Assembly: GCA_002436485.1 (NCBI GenBank)
Contig: DJMK01000041.1
Span: forward strand, 1-15,221
From: Proteobacteria bacterium UBA6492
GTDB lineage: Bacteria; Pseudomonadota; Gammaproteobacteria; UBA6429; Thiohalophilaceae
Direction: 5' to 3'
Length of the DNA: 15,221 nucleotides
Made by a program: the position numbers and the translations under genes. Shown here piece after piece: positions 7,038-13,337 of this stretch (the first letter of the stretch is position 1; every line of letters begins with the position of its first letter). The notes beneath the pieces were generated by a model, which was not told the DNA's origin, made no database searches, and was given only the letters and a program-made list of their open reading frames with translations.

Positions 7038-8612
7038 CTAATCAGCCGAAGGATGCTGGGCACGGAAACGCGCCAGGCGAAAACCAAACAGGTACAGGCC
7101 GACAAGGTAGGCCAGCATCCCGGCGGATACCCACAGCAGCAACATCATGGCACGGGTCAATGCGCTCCAGTCAAACCATTGTGTCAGTGCCGGCACACCC
7201 AGGATGAGTAACACCGTCATCGCAACAAGCCCACCCATGATCTGTAGCAACAAGGGCCCCCAACCGGCGGAGGTTTGATATACGCCCTGGCGTTTCAGGG
7301 TAAAGAACAGGATACCGGCATTTAAGAATGCGGCGATCGCGGTCGCAATGGCCAGACCGGTATGCGGTCCGGGGTAACCCAGCTTGATCCAGGGAATGAT
7401 GAAGGCCAGGTTAAGGACAATGTTGGTCACCATAGCGAGAATCGCAATCCGCACGGGTGTCTTTGTATCCTGGCGGGAATAAAAACCCGGTGCCAGCACC
7501 TTTACCAGGATAAAGGCCAGCAACCCGCTGGCGTAGGCAAACAGGCTCATCTGGGACATCACCACGTCATTCTGGCTGAAGGCGCCGTAGTTAAACAGGG
7601 TAGTCAACAGTGGCCCCGCCATGATCACCAGCCCTACCATCGCCGGCAGGCCAATTAGCAAGGACCAGCGAATCCCCCAGTCAAGCACGCGGCCAAACTG
7701 TGCCGGTGAGGTGGCGGCATGATGACGTGACAAGCTCGGTAATATGACCGTTGAAATCGCCACGCCAAAGACCCCGAGCGGGAATTCGACCAGGCGATCC
7801 GAGAAGGTCAGCCACGAAACCGAACCATCCGGCAGCATGGTGTAAGCAATGAGCAAATCCACCAACAGGTTGATCTGTACCACCATGGATCCGACGATGG
7901 CCGGTCCCATTAACCGCATGATTTGCCGTACGCCCGGGTGGCTGAAACCCCACTTCGGCCAGGTCAACAATCCTAGCCGAAACAGGAAGGGAAACTGGAA
8001 CACCAGTTGCACGATACCGGCGATAAACACGCCCCAGGCCAGGCCGGTGACTTCATAGCCCCGCGGTAGATACGGGGTGAGCAACAGGGCCCCGCCAATG
8101 AGGCACAAATTCAGGAAGACCGGGGTAAAGGCCGGCACACCAAAGCGGCCATACGTATTGAGCACCCCACCCGCGAGCGCGGTCAGGGAGATAAACAGGA
8201 TATAGGGCAAGGTGAGCACCAGCATATGCGCAGTAAGCACTAACTTGTGCTGGTTTTCGACGGCCAATGGCCCATATTCCAGTATCAGCCAGGGAAACAC
8301 CACGATACCGAGCACCGTGATGCCCAGCACAACCAGCGCCAGGCTGCCCGCGACCCGGCTGATAAGTTCACGCACTGCGCCCTCACCCTGCTGGACCTTG
8401 TACTGGCCAAGCACGGGCACAAAGGCCTGCGAGAAGGCACCCTCGGCAAACAGGCGTCGCATGAAATTGGGGATTTTAAATGCGACCCAGAAGGCATCAA
8501 GCCCGGCACTCGGCCCAAACACGATCGCAATGATTTGATCACGTATCAGGCCAAATACCCGGGAAACCAGGGTCAGACCGCTAAAAACGCCCGCAGAGCG
8601 CAACAGCCCCAC
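7038..8612 (-). CDS. murJ: Lipid II flippase MurJ (MviN)
   Basis: MurJ is the inner-membrane MOP-superfamily transporter that flips lipid II for peptidoglycan synthesis. The 524-residue protein is hydrophobic throughout, consistent with 14 transmembrane helices. Essential charged residues line up with E. coli: Arg18 and Arg24 in VSRVFGLIRD, Asp39 in LDAFWVAFKIPN, Arg52/53 in FMRRLFAEGAFSQAFVP, and Arg273 in SDRLVEFPLGVF (E. coli R270). The start is GTG (8610-8612 on the minus strand), preceded by a GAGGAG Shine-Dalgarno with 9-nt spacing. It is divergent from rpsT across 216 bp. No clear promoter of its own was found in that gap on the minus strand. Confidence 0.96.
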   Translation of the reverse strand: MGLLRSAGVFSGLTLVSRVFGLIRDQIIAIVFGPSAGLDAFWVAFKIPNFMRRLFAEGAFSQAFVPVLGQYKVQQGEGAVRELISRVAGSLALVVLGITVLGIVVFPWLILEYGPLAVENQHKLVLTAHMLVLTLPYILFISLTALAGGVLNTYGRFGVPAFTPVFLNLCLIGGALLLTPYLPRGYEVTGLAWGVFIAGIVQLVFQFPFLFRLGLLTWPKWGFSHPGVRQIMRLMGPAIVGSMVVQINLLVDLLIAYTMLPDGSVSWLTFSDRLVEFPLGVFGVAISTVILPSLSRHHAATSPAQFGRVLDWGIRWSLLIGLPAMVGLVIMAGPLLTTLFNYGAFSQNDVVMSQMSLFAYASGLLAFILVKVLAPGFYSRQDTKTPVRIAILAMVTNIVLNLAFIIPWIKLGYPGPHTGLAIATAIAAFLNAGILFFTLKRQGVYQTSAGWGPLLLQIMGGLVAMTVLLILGVPALTQWFDWSALTRAMMLLLWVSAGMLAYLVGLYLFGFRLARFRAQHPSAD

Positions 8613-8621
8613 TAGCGCAGG

Positions 8622-8627
8622 CTCCTC
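8622..8627 (-). promoter_or_regulatory. murJ: Ribosome binding site fixing the GTG start of murJ
   Basis: GAGGAG on the minus strand, 9 nt before the GTG. It supports this start over any upstream alternative. Confidence 0.75.
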
Positions 8628-8757
8628 GGTGTGAGCGAGCTAAGCCACTGATATTCCAACGTCTTTTGCATGGCGCGTATTATGGCATGAGACCGGCTAA
8701 CATGCTCGCCCTGCTGCAAGCCTCCCTCGATTTGTGGCAAACAAACGCTGAAAACCG

Positions 8758-8786
8758 TTGATATACAAGCGCAAAACACGGATAAT
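8758..8786 (+). promoter_or_regulatory. rpsT: Sigma70-type promoter of rpsT
   Basis: TTGATA (8758-8763), 17-nt spacer, GATAAT (8781-8786): five of six matches in each box and ideal spacing. The bases after the -10 box (ACGCCGC, 8787-8793) form a GC-rich discriminator, a feature known from stringently controlled ribosomal promoters. The start of transcription is predicted near 8793, giving a leader of about 36 nt. Confidence 0.75.
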
Positions 8787-8816
8787 ACGCCGCTTTCTGA
8801 ACAACCAAGCGCCAGC

Positions 8817-8822
8817 AGGAGA
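8817..8822 (+). promoter_or_regulatory. rpsT: Ribosome binding site that fixes the TTG start of rpsT
   Basis: AGGAGA at 8817-8822, with AGGAG ending 7 nt before TTG 8829. No ATG or GTG is available at a suitable position in frame, so it decides the unusual start. Confidence 0.85.
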
Positions 8823-8828
8823 AGAAAT

Positions 8829-9089
8829 TTGGCCAATTCAGCACAATCTCGTAAGCGTGCCCGCCAGACGGAGAAACGCCGTCAGCACAACGCCCCATTA
8901 CGTACGCGTTTTCGCAGCGCGATCAAGGATGTACAGGCTGCCGTTAAAGGTGGTGACAAGACTGCTGCTGAGGCTGCATACAAAAATGCGGTCAGCATCA
9001 TCGACAAGACAGAGCAGAAAGGCCTGATTCACGAGAACAAGGCTGCACGCCACAAGTCACGCCTGAATACACAATTGCGCGGTATGTAA
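8829..9089 (+). CDS. rpsT: 30S ribosomal protein S20
   Basis: An 86-residue, very basic protein matching bS20: MANSAQSRKRARQTEKRRQHN at the N-terminus and KGLIHENKAARHKSRL near the C-terminus, the most conserved stretch of the family. S20 binds 16S rRNA early in 30S assembly. The start codon is TTG. E. coli rpsT also starts with UUG, and there the weak start codon is part of S20 autoregulation of translation; the same arrangement here suggests that control is retained. It is a single-gene transcript with its own promoter and a strong terminator 30 nt after the stop. Confidence 0.97.
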   Translation: MANSAQSRKRARQTEKRRQHNAPLRTRFRSAIKDVQAAVKGGDKTAAEAAYKNAVSIIDKTEQKGLIHENKAARHKSRLNTQLRGM

Positions 9090-9113
9090 GACAAACGCAT
9101 TTTTCGATTCAAT

Positions 9114-9143
9114 AAAAAACCGGCTAAACAGCCGGTTTTTTTT
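9114..9143. terminator. Strong bidirectional intrinsic terminator between rpsT and the DUF302-type gene
   Basis: A-tract 9114-9119, stem ACCGGCT (9119-9125) with AGCCGGT (9130-9136), loop AAAC, then eight T (9136-9143). The flanking A and T runs also make a U-tract on the minus strand, so it can end both rpsT (+) and the eight-gene minus-strand cluster, whose last stop lies 30 nt away. Confidence 0.92.
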
Positions 9144-9172
9144 ACTTAAGCAGAAAGTTTTTAACCGTCTAA

Positions 9173-9760
9173 CTAGAATTCGCCCTTGGCTGCACGGTCC
9201 ATGATGCTCTTGATCACGGTACGCACATGTTCAGCTTCTTTTTTCAAGTCCGCCGGCAACGTCTTACCACCATGAATCATCATGTCCATGTTTAGCGAAT
9301 AGATCCACAATTTGCCCTGCTTGTCTTCGACCAGGGAAAGTCGACATGGTAAATACGCCGAATAGGCGTCGCTGTAGTCCACCATCTTGGCAGCCGTGAG
9401 CGGGTTACAGTACATATAGATTTTGAGAAAGCGTTGCTTCTTGCCGGTCATGGCCTCAACCTGTTGTGACAGGGGAAGTTGGCCAACATTTTTGATATTG
9501 AGCTCATTAGCGACCGACTTCATTACGTCTTCAACATCTTCAACAGTCAGTCCATCGGCAACCTGGCGTTTCCAGATCGTGGCTTCGGCAGCATTACCAG
9601 TCTCAACCAGTACATCCGCCATTTCCTGGTAGGTGGCCATTGCCTTGCTATCGAACGACTGAAATGCAGCATAGTAAGGCTGTAGTTGCATCGCCACGTA
9701 GACAATACCGATAATGCTAAGCAAACCAATAATGGCAAGAATATTTCGTATTAAATTCAT
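9173..9760 (-). CDS. Membrane-anchored DUF302-type protein
   Basis: A 195-residue protein with one N-terminal membrane segment (about 5-24). The soluble part contains a segment like DUF302, at about residues 95-185, with the LSLVEDKQGKLWIYSLNMDMM strand-turn-strand core and the CNPLTAAKMV helix start. Cys118 and Cys139 flank the central helix (YMYCNP...YLPCRL) and could form a disulfide or bind a ligand if the domain is periplasmic; this is inference. The function of DUF302 is not established. A strong Shine-Dalgarno AGGAGG (complement of 9767-9772) lies 6 nt before the ATG. It is the last gene of the eight-gene cluster, 50 nt after the Pro-rich gene, and the bidirectional hairpin follows it. 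Confidence 0.7.
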   Translation of the reverse strand: MNLIRNILAIIGLLSIIGIVYVAMQLQPYYAAFQSFDSKAMATYQEMADVLVETGNAAEATIWKRQVADGLTVEDVEDVMKSVANELNIKNVGQLPLSQQVEAMTGKKQRFLKIYMYCNPLTAAKMVDYSDAYSAYLPCRLSLVEDKQGKLWIYSLNMDMMIHGGKTLPADLKKEAEHVRTVIKSIMDRAAKGEF

Positions 9761-9810
9761 CTAATCCCTCCTGTTAATTACACGTCATGTGATTTTTGTT
9801 ATGTGACGTT

Positions 9811-10407
9811 TTAATTCGCTGGCGCAGTTCTGTCTGGTGCCGGTGGATAGTTACCATTCATCCATGGTGGACGATAACCCGGCGGTGGTCCGTAGGGTCG
9901 ATAAGGTCCATACGGTCCATAAAACGCGGGTGGCGGTGGTGGTGGGTAATAGCCGTACCCGTAAGGTCTGCCGTAACCGTAACGGGGCGCCGGTGGACCG
10001 GGAGGTGGCCCATATCTATCCCCGGCCCGTGTACTCGGTGCATTCCAGCCTGGTGGTGGTGCACCCCAATCCGGTGGTGCAGATCTGCCACTTGCTGCCT
10101 GATCATCATCCGGCATAAAACCGGGAGGCGGTGGTGGCATTGGCGGTGCATACGGGTTACCCATCATAGCTGGATTGGCTTGTTCCGGTGACTGTGCCAC
10201 CTCCTGTTGCTCATCATCTGTGGCACTCGCCCACCAGAACAGGACGATGCCAATGATAACAACCAGGATGATTGGAGCCTTGTAGCGTGAAATAAAAGAC
10301 GCCTTTTCTTTTGGTGGTGCGTTCTCGTCGAGCATCACACCCATTTTTTTGAGTTTTTCCTTTAACTCAGATTGTTTATCAGGCGCTTGTTCTGTTTCTT
10401 CGCTCAT
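9811..10407 (-). CDS. Single-pass membrane protein with a Pro/Tyr/Gly-rich tail
   Basis: 198 residues, not recognised as a named family. Order: a charged cytosolic N-terminus (1-43, with a short predicted helix around SELKEKLKKMGVML), one membrane segment (about 44-60, ending in FWWA), an acidic stretch (62-78), then about 120 residues of low complexity rich in Pro, Tyr and Gly. Runs such as MPPPPPG, GYGYYPPPPPP and repeated YGPYGPYRPYGPP are visible, with no Cys. Positive charges before the membrane segment point to N-in, tail in the periplasm. Such tails may be extended, aggregate-forming or wall-binding. Shine-Dalgarno AAGGAG lies before the ATG. It is 41 nt after the dynamin-like gene and probably in the same operon. 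That the gene is real is supported by spacing and RBS; its function is unknown. Confidence 0.7.
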   Translation of the reverse strand: MSEETEQAPDKQSELKEKLKKMGVMLDENAPPKEKASFISRYKAPIILVVIIGIVLFWWASATDDEQQEVAQSPEQANPAMMGNPYAPPMPPPPPGFMPDDDQAASGRSAPPDWGAPPPGWNAPSTRAGDRYGPPPGPPAPRYGYGRPYGYGYYPPPPPPAFYGPYGPYRPYGPPPGYRPPWMNGNYPPAPDRTAPAN

Positions 10408-10448
10408 CTTTAAACTCCTTGGTGTAAACCACTATTTTATACGACAAG

Positions 10449-11915
10449 TCACGACTGGCCAGGTTCATTGGCACCCGATGGTCGGGTGAATTTGTCATTT
10501 AATTTCTGAATACCGGCATCGGTTTTCTCCAGCAGGTTATGCAGGCGACTGCGGGTAAAACGATGCCAGCCAACCACTTCTGGTCTGAAGATGCTGTGAA
10601 AAAAGCCGGTGTTTTTTTTCAAAGCACTTGTAAGTTGTTCGCGAACTGTTCCGGTATTCTCATTTTGCAAACGACGCAACACCTTACGCAAGGAAAAACG
10701 TCGCATGCCATGGTGTACCAAAAATAATATGATGAAAAGAACTATTGCGCCTGTAAGCGGGTACCAGATATTTTCATTGGCCCGTTCCATGCAAGCCTGT
10801 AGCCACGGTGCATAATTGGCCTCACCCTGAAACAGCCCGCCGGCAATCGCTGCACCCAGCAACGCTATGCCAATCAGTCCAAAAGCGAATAAATCTCGCC
10901 ATAAGACGCCACGCCCCCATTGTCTGACCAGCGCGCGTAATCGAGGTACGGTGGTATGTTCAATCTCGCGTGCCATTTTGTCGAGATTCCCAAGAATACG
11001 GTAAATACGATCGACATGAACCTGTTGAATGCGATCATTGATCTCGGCCATACCCTCTTCGCATTTTTTTTCAAAACGTTCCCGTACCGTTTCATTTTCA
11101 ATCGGTGATGCCGCTTTCTGGTTATAGACGGTAAGAAATTTACCGGCGTTAAGACCATGCTGCGATAGCGCTTTCTGCCATGACGCAATCACATCTTCCG
11201 GGTTATCTTCTCTTGCGGTTGCATCCATCTGGTTAAGAATATAAACAAACTTGTTAGCATCCTTGCGTGAAATCGTGTTGCTAACCAGGTGCTCAAGAGT
11301 ATCCTGCATGGTGCCAGCCTCGGGATGGCGTGCATCAAAGAACACAAGCACCATGTCGGACAAATCGATAATATAATCCGTAATTTTCAGTGTTGATGTA
11401 CGTTGTTCATCTGCATCAAAGCCAGGTGAGTCGATGAATATATAACCCCGCAACTTTTCTGACGGACAAGTCTTGAGTTGCAAATAGGCATTCACTCTTG
11501 CACCATCACCGGGCGCCACTTTCTCCAGTTCTTCTGCCATTTGATAAAACGGGAAACGAGGATCAGCATCCAGTGCAATGCCCGGCAGGGTACGTGCTTC
11601 TTCAGTACTTGAAAAACAAATCACGGTAAACTTGTCATCAACGGCCTGGTTACCCGTGTCTTGTAACTCGTAATCCAGGTAGGAGTTGATAAAGGTAGAC
11701 TTGCCGGCCGAATAGGTGCCTAGCACTGATACCAGTGGCCACCACGGAATCTGGGTAGCAAACGACTGTTCCTTGTCGAGCAACCCGAGTCGATAGGCAA
11801 TTCGATCGAGTTCCCTGAATCCTTTCACCGCGTCGACGAGCAACGGGCTCTCGTTTTGTAAATGGGTTTCCAGTTTTTGTAACCGGTGCCTGATTTCCTT
11901 GCTTGGTCCAAACAT
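10449..11915 (-). CDS. Dynamin-like GTPase with two membrane segments
   Basis: A 488-residue protein of the dynamin/EHD GTPase superfamily. G1 is GTYSAGKST (66-74), the candidate switch-I Thr is Thr97 in DDKFTVICFS, G3 is DSPGF (162-166), and G4 is NQMD (228-231). The G1 sequence and the long helical region after the G domain (about 275-335) match bacterial dynamin-like and EHD-like proteins rather than Era/Ras GTPases. Two hydrophobic segments (about 341-361 and 386-401) form a hairpin, followed by a basic stretch (HHGMRRFSLRKVLRRLQ) and a C-terminal helical tail. Bacterial dynamins bind, tubulate or fuse membranes on the cytosolic face. The neighbours, a ParA-type ATPase and several membrane-anchored scaffolds, suggest that it acts on a defined membrane site. 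The exact subfamily is not known. Confidence 0.85.
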   Translation of the reverse strand: MFGPSKEIRHRLQKLETHLQNESPLLVDAVKGFRELDRIAYRLGLLDKEQSFATQIPWWPLVSVLGTYSAGKSTFINSYLDYELQDTGNQAVDDKFTVICFSSTEEARTLPGIALDADPRFPFYQMAEELEKVAPGDGARVNAYLQLKTCPSEKLRGYIFIDSPGFDADEQRTSTLKITDYIIDLSDMVLVFFDARHPEAGTMQDTLEHLVSNTISRKDANKFVYILNQMDATAREDNPEDVIASWQKALSQHGLNAGKFLTVYNQKAASPIENETVRERFEKKCEEGMAEINDRIQQVHVDRIYRILGNLDKMAREIEHTTVPRLRALVRQWGRGVLWRDLFAFGLIGIALLGAAIAGGLFQGEANYAPWLQACMERANENIWYPLTGAIVLFIILFLVHHGMRRFSLRKVLRRLQNENTGTVREQLTSALKKNTGFFHSIFRPEVVGWHRFTRSRLHNLLEKTDAGIQKLNDKFTRPSGANEPGQS

Positions 11916-11940
11916 TTTTATTACCTGTTATTGTTTATGC

Positions 11941-12468
11941 TTACCACGGCATGAAGGTATTCATGAACTGCATGGGGCGTGAGACGCTGTTGTTCATAAT
12001 AGACAGGTCATATCGCATCTGTCCCATGGATGCGCTCATGTGACGCATATGCATGGTCATCTCGTGCATGGAAGCAGACTGCGAATCCACCGTTTGTGTC
12101 ATTAACACCATGTTCTGTGATACTGCCTGCATGTTCTGTGATACCGCCTGCATATGCGTGGCAATGGCATCCATGTTCTTTGCTACCTTACTGACATCGC
12201 TGGTCAAGTTATAGATAAGGTAAAAGCCGTATGCCGCCAGAAGAATAAAGGCAAACAACGATGGATAAACAATGGTCTCCCAACGCTTGGCACTGGCTGT
12301 GAACGCATTGGACAGTGTTTCAAGGCTTCTGCCAAGGCAATCTTCCATGCTGGAACCGCCAGTAATAGTTCTGTTTTCCATCTGCGCTCGACACTCTTCA
12401 GGATCAAGTTCGCAATTTTTTGGATCGCCAACACAGCCTTCTGCATCGCACTTTTTTGAATCTGTCAT
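11941..12468 (-). CDS. Single-pass membrane protein: N-terminal Cys cluster and methionine-core coiled coil
   Basis: 175 residues, no recognised family. The N-terminus has Cys7, 12, 19, 26 and 44 (CDAEGC, NCELDPEEC, EDCL), a spacing that could hold a metal or cluster. One membrane segment lies at about 66-87. After it runs a coiled coil of about ten heptads (92-163): position a is V92, M99, M106, M113, M120, V127, M134, M141, M148, L155, V162, and position d is V95, I102, V109, V116, M123, Q130, M137, M144, M151, M158. Sixteen Met occur after residue 98, with several His. MQAVSQN occurs twice in tandem (nt 12109-12150 hold the matching 21-bp repeat). Spacing is 25 nt to the dynamin-like gene and 19 nt after the TPR gene. 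Which side of the membrane the coiled coil faces is not certain. Confidence 0.75.
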   Translation of the reverse strand: MTDSKKCDAEGCVGDPKNCELDPEECRAQMENRTITGGSSMEDCLGRSLETLSNAFTASAKRWETIVYPSLFAFILLAAYGFYLIYNLTSDVSKVAKNMDAIATHMQAVSQNMQAVSQNMVLMTQTVDSQSASMHEMTMHMRHMSASMGQMRYDLSIMNNSVSRPMQFMNTFMPW

Positions 12469-12487
12469 AAATACCCCTGGTATACTT

Positions 12488-13315
12488 CTATTGCGTTAAC
12501 TTCTCTTCCAGTTTCTTGGCGCTTTCCTGATCCAGACCCTGAATAACGCGAAACAAATAATTGACCTGCCTGACCTGCCCCTGATCCAGCAACAGGCTGG
12601 CCGCCTGGTAATAGGCCTCACCTGCCTGCTTCCATTTGCCCTGCGAGTAATAGATATTTCCGAGTTCACCAAACACATTGGGATTAGCCGGATCCAGTTC
12701 GCCGAGTTGCTGGTAAAGCGAAATTGATTTTTCAATATCGCCACTTTGGAACGCCATTCGCGCCTGGTTGATGAGTTGAGCTTGTGAAGAGGCGGTAGCT
12801 TCCTTATCGCTATTAACGATATTTTCCTCTTCGCCTGGCTGCACATCAGTTGTCGCTTCATCCACTGCCATCTGCATAACTGGCTCATCGTCTTGTGGCT
12901 TATCGTCGGTCGTTTCTACTATTGTCGCGGAATTGTCTTCGGTTACGACATCACTTTCAGCTAACGGCGTTTGTGTTTCTATGCCAACCTCTGGATCATT
13001 TACAGCATCAGTTGTTTCAGTACTCGCTATCTCCACTGCCTGTGTTTCTTCGTTTGTCTCTTGCGGTGTAGTTGAGACTTCAGCGCTGGCTGGCTCGCTA
13101 CTCTCGGTTACTTGCACGGCTGTTGCCTGCTCTTGCTCATAACCAAACACCTCGGCAACATCCTTTGCAGTAGACACAACTGTTGCCAATGCACCATCGA
13201 TACGCTGGTTTATCGTGTCAGAGAAAAGTTGTGTGCGGTAATAATAGGCAAAGCCGATTGCCACCAGAAAACCCAGTAATAAACCATGGCTCAAAATGTA
13301 ACGAATTATCTTCAT
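12488..13315 (-). CDS. Membrane-anchored TPR protein with long acidic linker
   Basis: 275 residues from the ATG at 13315. That start is chosen because GAGGTA (complement of 13321-13326) lies 5 nt before it, while the TTG one codon earlier would sit only 2 nt from the site. One N-terminal membrane segment (about 9-26). Then a Thr/Glu/Asp/Ser-rich linker (about 60-170) with about 31 acidic residues, one Lys and no Arg. The C-terminus has TPR-like helices at about 179-250: LINQARMAFQSGDIEKSISLYQQLGELDPANPNVFGELGNIYYSQGKWKQAGEAYYQAASLL, at least two repeats. TPRs usually mediate protein contacts, so this looks like a scaffold or adaptor with a disordered spacer. It lies 22 nt after the ParA-type gene and 19 nt before the coiled-coil gene. 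Confidence 0.82.
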   Translation of the reverse strand: MKIIRYILSHGLLLGFLVAIGFAYYYRTQLFSDTINQRIDGALATVVSTAKDVAEVFGYEQEQATAVQVTESSEPASAEVSTTPQETNEETQAVEIASTETTDAVNDPEVGIETQTPLAESDVVTEDNSATIVETTDDKPQDDEPVMQMAVDEATTDVQPGEEENIVNSDKEATASSQAQLINQARMAFQSGDIEKSISLYQQLGELDPANPNVFGELGNIYYSQGKWKQAGEAYYQAASLLLDQGQVRQVNYLFRVIQGLDQESAKKLEEKLTQ

Positions 13316-13320
13316 CAAAT

Positions 13321-13326
13321 TACCTC
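13321..13326 (-). promoter_or_regulatory. Ribosome binding site fixing the ATG start of the TPR gene
   Basis: GAGGTA on the minus strand, 5 nt before ATG 13315. This spacing fits the ATG and not the TTG immediately upstream of it. Confidence 0.6.
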
Positions 13327-13337
13327 AAAACGATGTG

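Noticed and set aside
8613..8757. Search for a murJ promoter on the minus strand (CATAAT near 8676)
   Set aside because: No TTGACA-like box at 16-18 nt from any -10-like sequence; left uncalled.
8612..8836. Minus-strand open frame in the murJ/rpsT gap
   Set aside because: It covers the rpsT promoter and start region, has no Shine-Dalgarno and shows no family features.
9782..9809. Inverted repeat ACGTCA/TGACGT between the Pro-rich and DUF302-type genes, as a possible terminator
   Set aside because: Six-base arms, 16-base loop and no U-tract on the minus strand; too weak to call, although it might be a regulator site.
9796..10191. Plus-strand open frame of 131 codons, rich in Trp and Arg
   Set aside because: It is the mirror of the Pro/Gly/Tyr codons of the minus-strand gene; its Trp/Arg/Ser composition is typical of such antisense artefacts and it has no Shine-Dalgarno.
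12109..12150. Two 21-bp direct repeats, considered as a CRISPR or other repeat element
   Set aside because: They have no spacers, lie in frame and encode the MQAVSQN heptad repeat of the coiled coil.
13316..13318. TTG start one codon before the ATG of the TPR gene
   Set aside because: It would leave only 2 nt between the Shine-Dalgarno and the start; the ATG has 5 nt.
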